From Pseudomonas schmalbachii (lineage in GTDB: Bacteria; Pseudomonadota; Gammaproteobacteria; Pseudomonadales; Pseudomonadaceae): DNA of 64,000 bases. The notes beneath the pieces are model-generated. The model saw only the letters and a list, made by a program, of their open reading frames with translations, ran no database searches and was not told the origin of the DNA. The translations under genes were made by a program, and so were the position numbers. Of this stretch, positions 63,105 to 64,000 are shown piece by piece. The stretch's first letter is position 1. The number at the start of each line of letters is the position of its first letter. The stretch lies in the NCBI RefSeq assembly GCF_017589465.1, contig NZ_JAELYA010000008.1, positions 124,001 through 188,000 on the forward strand, written 5' to 3'.

Positions 63105-64000
63105 TCAGCGCTTGGTAGGGAAGCTCGCAATCAGTAAATCAGCGGGGGGAAACCGTTCTATTCGTCCCTCCTCGATACCATCCCACGCCCATTGCCATAG
63201 TGCGGTGCTGCGCAGAAAGGTATGGAGCAATTCAGCAGAGATCTTGCTTTCGTCGACGCCAAGTTTGTAACTAGGCTGCATGGCATAGCACACGTCCAGC
63301 CCCATGCGACCACTGAGCAACTGGTTCATGATTTTCACCCGCTGGGCCCAAGACAAGCACTGCTGTCTACGTTTCGAGTCCTGATAAACCATCAAATTCA
63401 AATGAAGAGAGGCGTGAACATAGTCCTCTCCGGCCATAGTTATCTTCAAGTGCGACGGAGTGCCTAAGGGCAAAATGTGCTCAATGATCCAATCAATTAA
63501 CTGTTGCGCGACATTGCGGGACGCCAACTCGATAGAAATCATGAACAGTACATTGTTTATGGACTTCGCAGCACTTAACGCAAATGCAGGTTGGTTTAGC
63601 TTTTTGGCTTCGAGCAAAAGAACAATTAGTGCGGTCAGCGCGTCTAAGCTTGCGCGGCGTTCCAGCTTGTCCAGCAGAAGCTGGTTGCTGGAAGCACGAA
63701 CTGAATAAGTTGAGCAACCTAAATGCTCAACCTGAAATAAGATGGCCAGGGTGTCCGGGCTTAAGCTGCGAAGGACCGCGCTGAAGTCCAAGGGGGTGTC
63801 GGCGTTGAACTCTGACATCACCGTCCATAGCGGATGGTTCAAGTCATAGGTAGAGCCCGGGGCGAGCTGCTCGACCCTCTCCAGCGTCGCAGCCCTGGGG
63901 GTAAACAGGTGTTTTTCGTAGCTAGACCATTTGCTGCGGTAGTGACGAATGGTCCCATTGCTGTTCCTCTTGAATGAATCCCCCTCGAAATGAAGTTCCA
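63105..64000 (-). CDS. Unknown protein (5' end beyond window edge)
   Basis: The minus-strand frame is open from 64000 down to the stop at 63105; an apparent TTG start at 63842 is internal because the reading continues upstream without stop (FEGDSFKRNSNGTIRHYRSK, then LFTPRAATLERVEQLAPGST). At least 297 residues are encoded. Segments such as ALTALIVLLLEAKKLNQP and QLIDWIIEHILPLG look helical. No family is recognised. The lower GC than the arsenic genes fits another accessory gene. Confidence 0.6.
   Translation of the reverse strand, partial: ELHFEGDSFKRNSNGTIRHYRSKWSSYEKHLFTPRAATLERVEQLAPGSTYDLNHPLWTVMSEFNADTPLDFSAVLRSLSPDTLAILFQVEHLGCSTYSVRASSNQLLLDKLERRASLDALTALIVLLLEAKKLNQPAFALSAAKSINNVLFMISIELASRNVAQQLIDWIIEHILPLGTPSHLKITMAGEDYVHASLHLNLMVYQDSKRRQQCLSWAQRVKIMNQLLSGRMGLDVCYAMQPSYKLGVDESKISAELLHTFLRSTALWQWAWDGIEEGRIERFPPADLLIASFPTKR

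Overview
The window looks like a chromosomal segment of a high-GC gammaproteobacterium, most likely Pseudomonas or a close relative. The reasons are the GC-rich beta-oxidation operon, the arsenic gene set, the tRNA-Arg-like attachment remnant and the codon use. It starts inside a conserved metabolic operon and then runs through a long accessory region with a dense antiviral/anti-plasmid defence island and an arsenic-resistance island. No rRNA genes, intact tRNA genes or CRISPR array were seen.

Region 1 (1-5752) is a plus-strand fatty-acyl-CoA degradation operon: enoyl-CoA hydratase (cut by the window edge), two acyl-CoA dehydrogenases, a 3-hydroxyacyl-CoA dehydrogenase and a thiolase. Together they make a full beta-oxidation spiral for an acyl-CoA substrate that cannot be named from sequence.

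Region 2 (about 5760-10560) is a rearranged junction. It has a HigB2/HigA2-type toxin-antitoxin pair whose toxin is frameshifted into the antitoxin, a 481-bp orphan piece of a Wadjet jetC gene, a short repeat on both sides of these, small unknown genes, a ClpP-fold serine protease-like gene, a 3' half of a tRNA-Arg gene (probable att scar), an orphan AbrB/MazE-like gene, and gene-poor stretches.

Region 3 (10567-47229) is the defence island: complete Wadjet type I (jetABCD); a three-gene pPIWI-RE system on the minus strand (PD-(D/E)XK protein, DinG-like helicase, PIWI protein); a divergent RtcR-like regulator with a CARF domain and a sigma-54-interacting AAA+ domain; a type I restriction-modification operon (hsdR-rmuC-hsdM-hsdS) with a good sigma-54 promoter directly upstream of hsdR; a little-known four-gene cassette (YaaW-like protein, membrane/coiled-coil protein, 5'-nucleotidase-like protein, small protein); and Druantia type III (druH-druE). 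The most interesting inference is that the CARF regulator switches on the restriction operon, and perhaps what follows it, through sigma-54 in response to a nucleotide or RNA-damage signal.

Region 4 (47400-53870) holds a Fic-domain protein, an MbcA/ParS-type antitoxin-like protein, a small membrane protein and a three-gene recombinase-like operon. The last gene of that operon runs into 23-bp tandem repeats resembling an insertion-sequence end.

Region 5 (53961-62966) is an arsenic island covering arsenate reduction and arsenite export (two arsC, acr3), arsenate conversion to 1-arseno-3-phosphoglycerate and its export (GAPDH plus arsJ), organoarsenical detoxification (arsH, arsN1), two ArsO-like flavoproteins, a phosphatase and two arsR regulators with visible operator-like palindromes. 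The window ends in an unrecognised minus-strand gene (63105 to beyond 64000).
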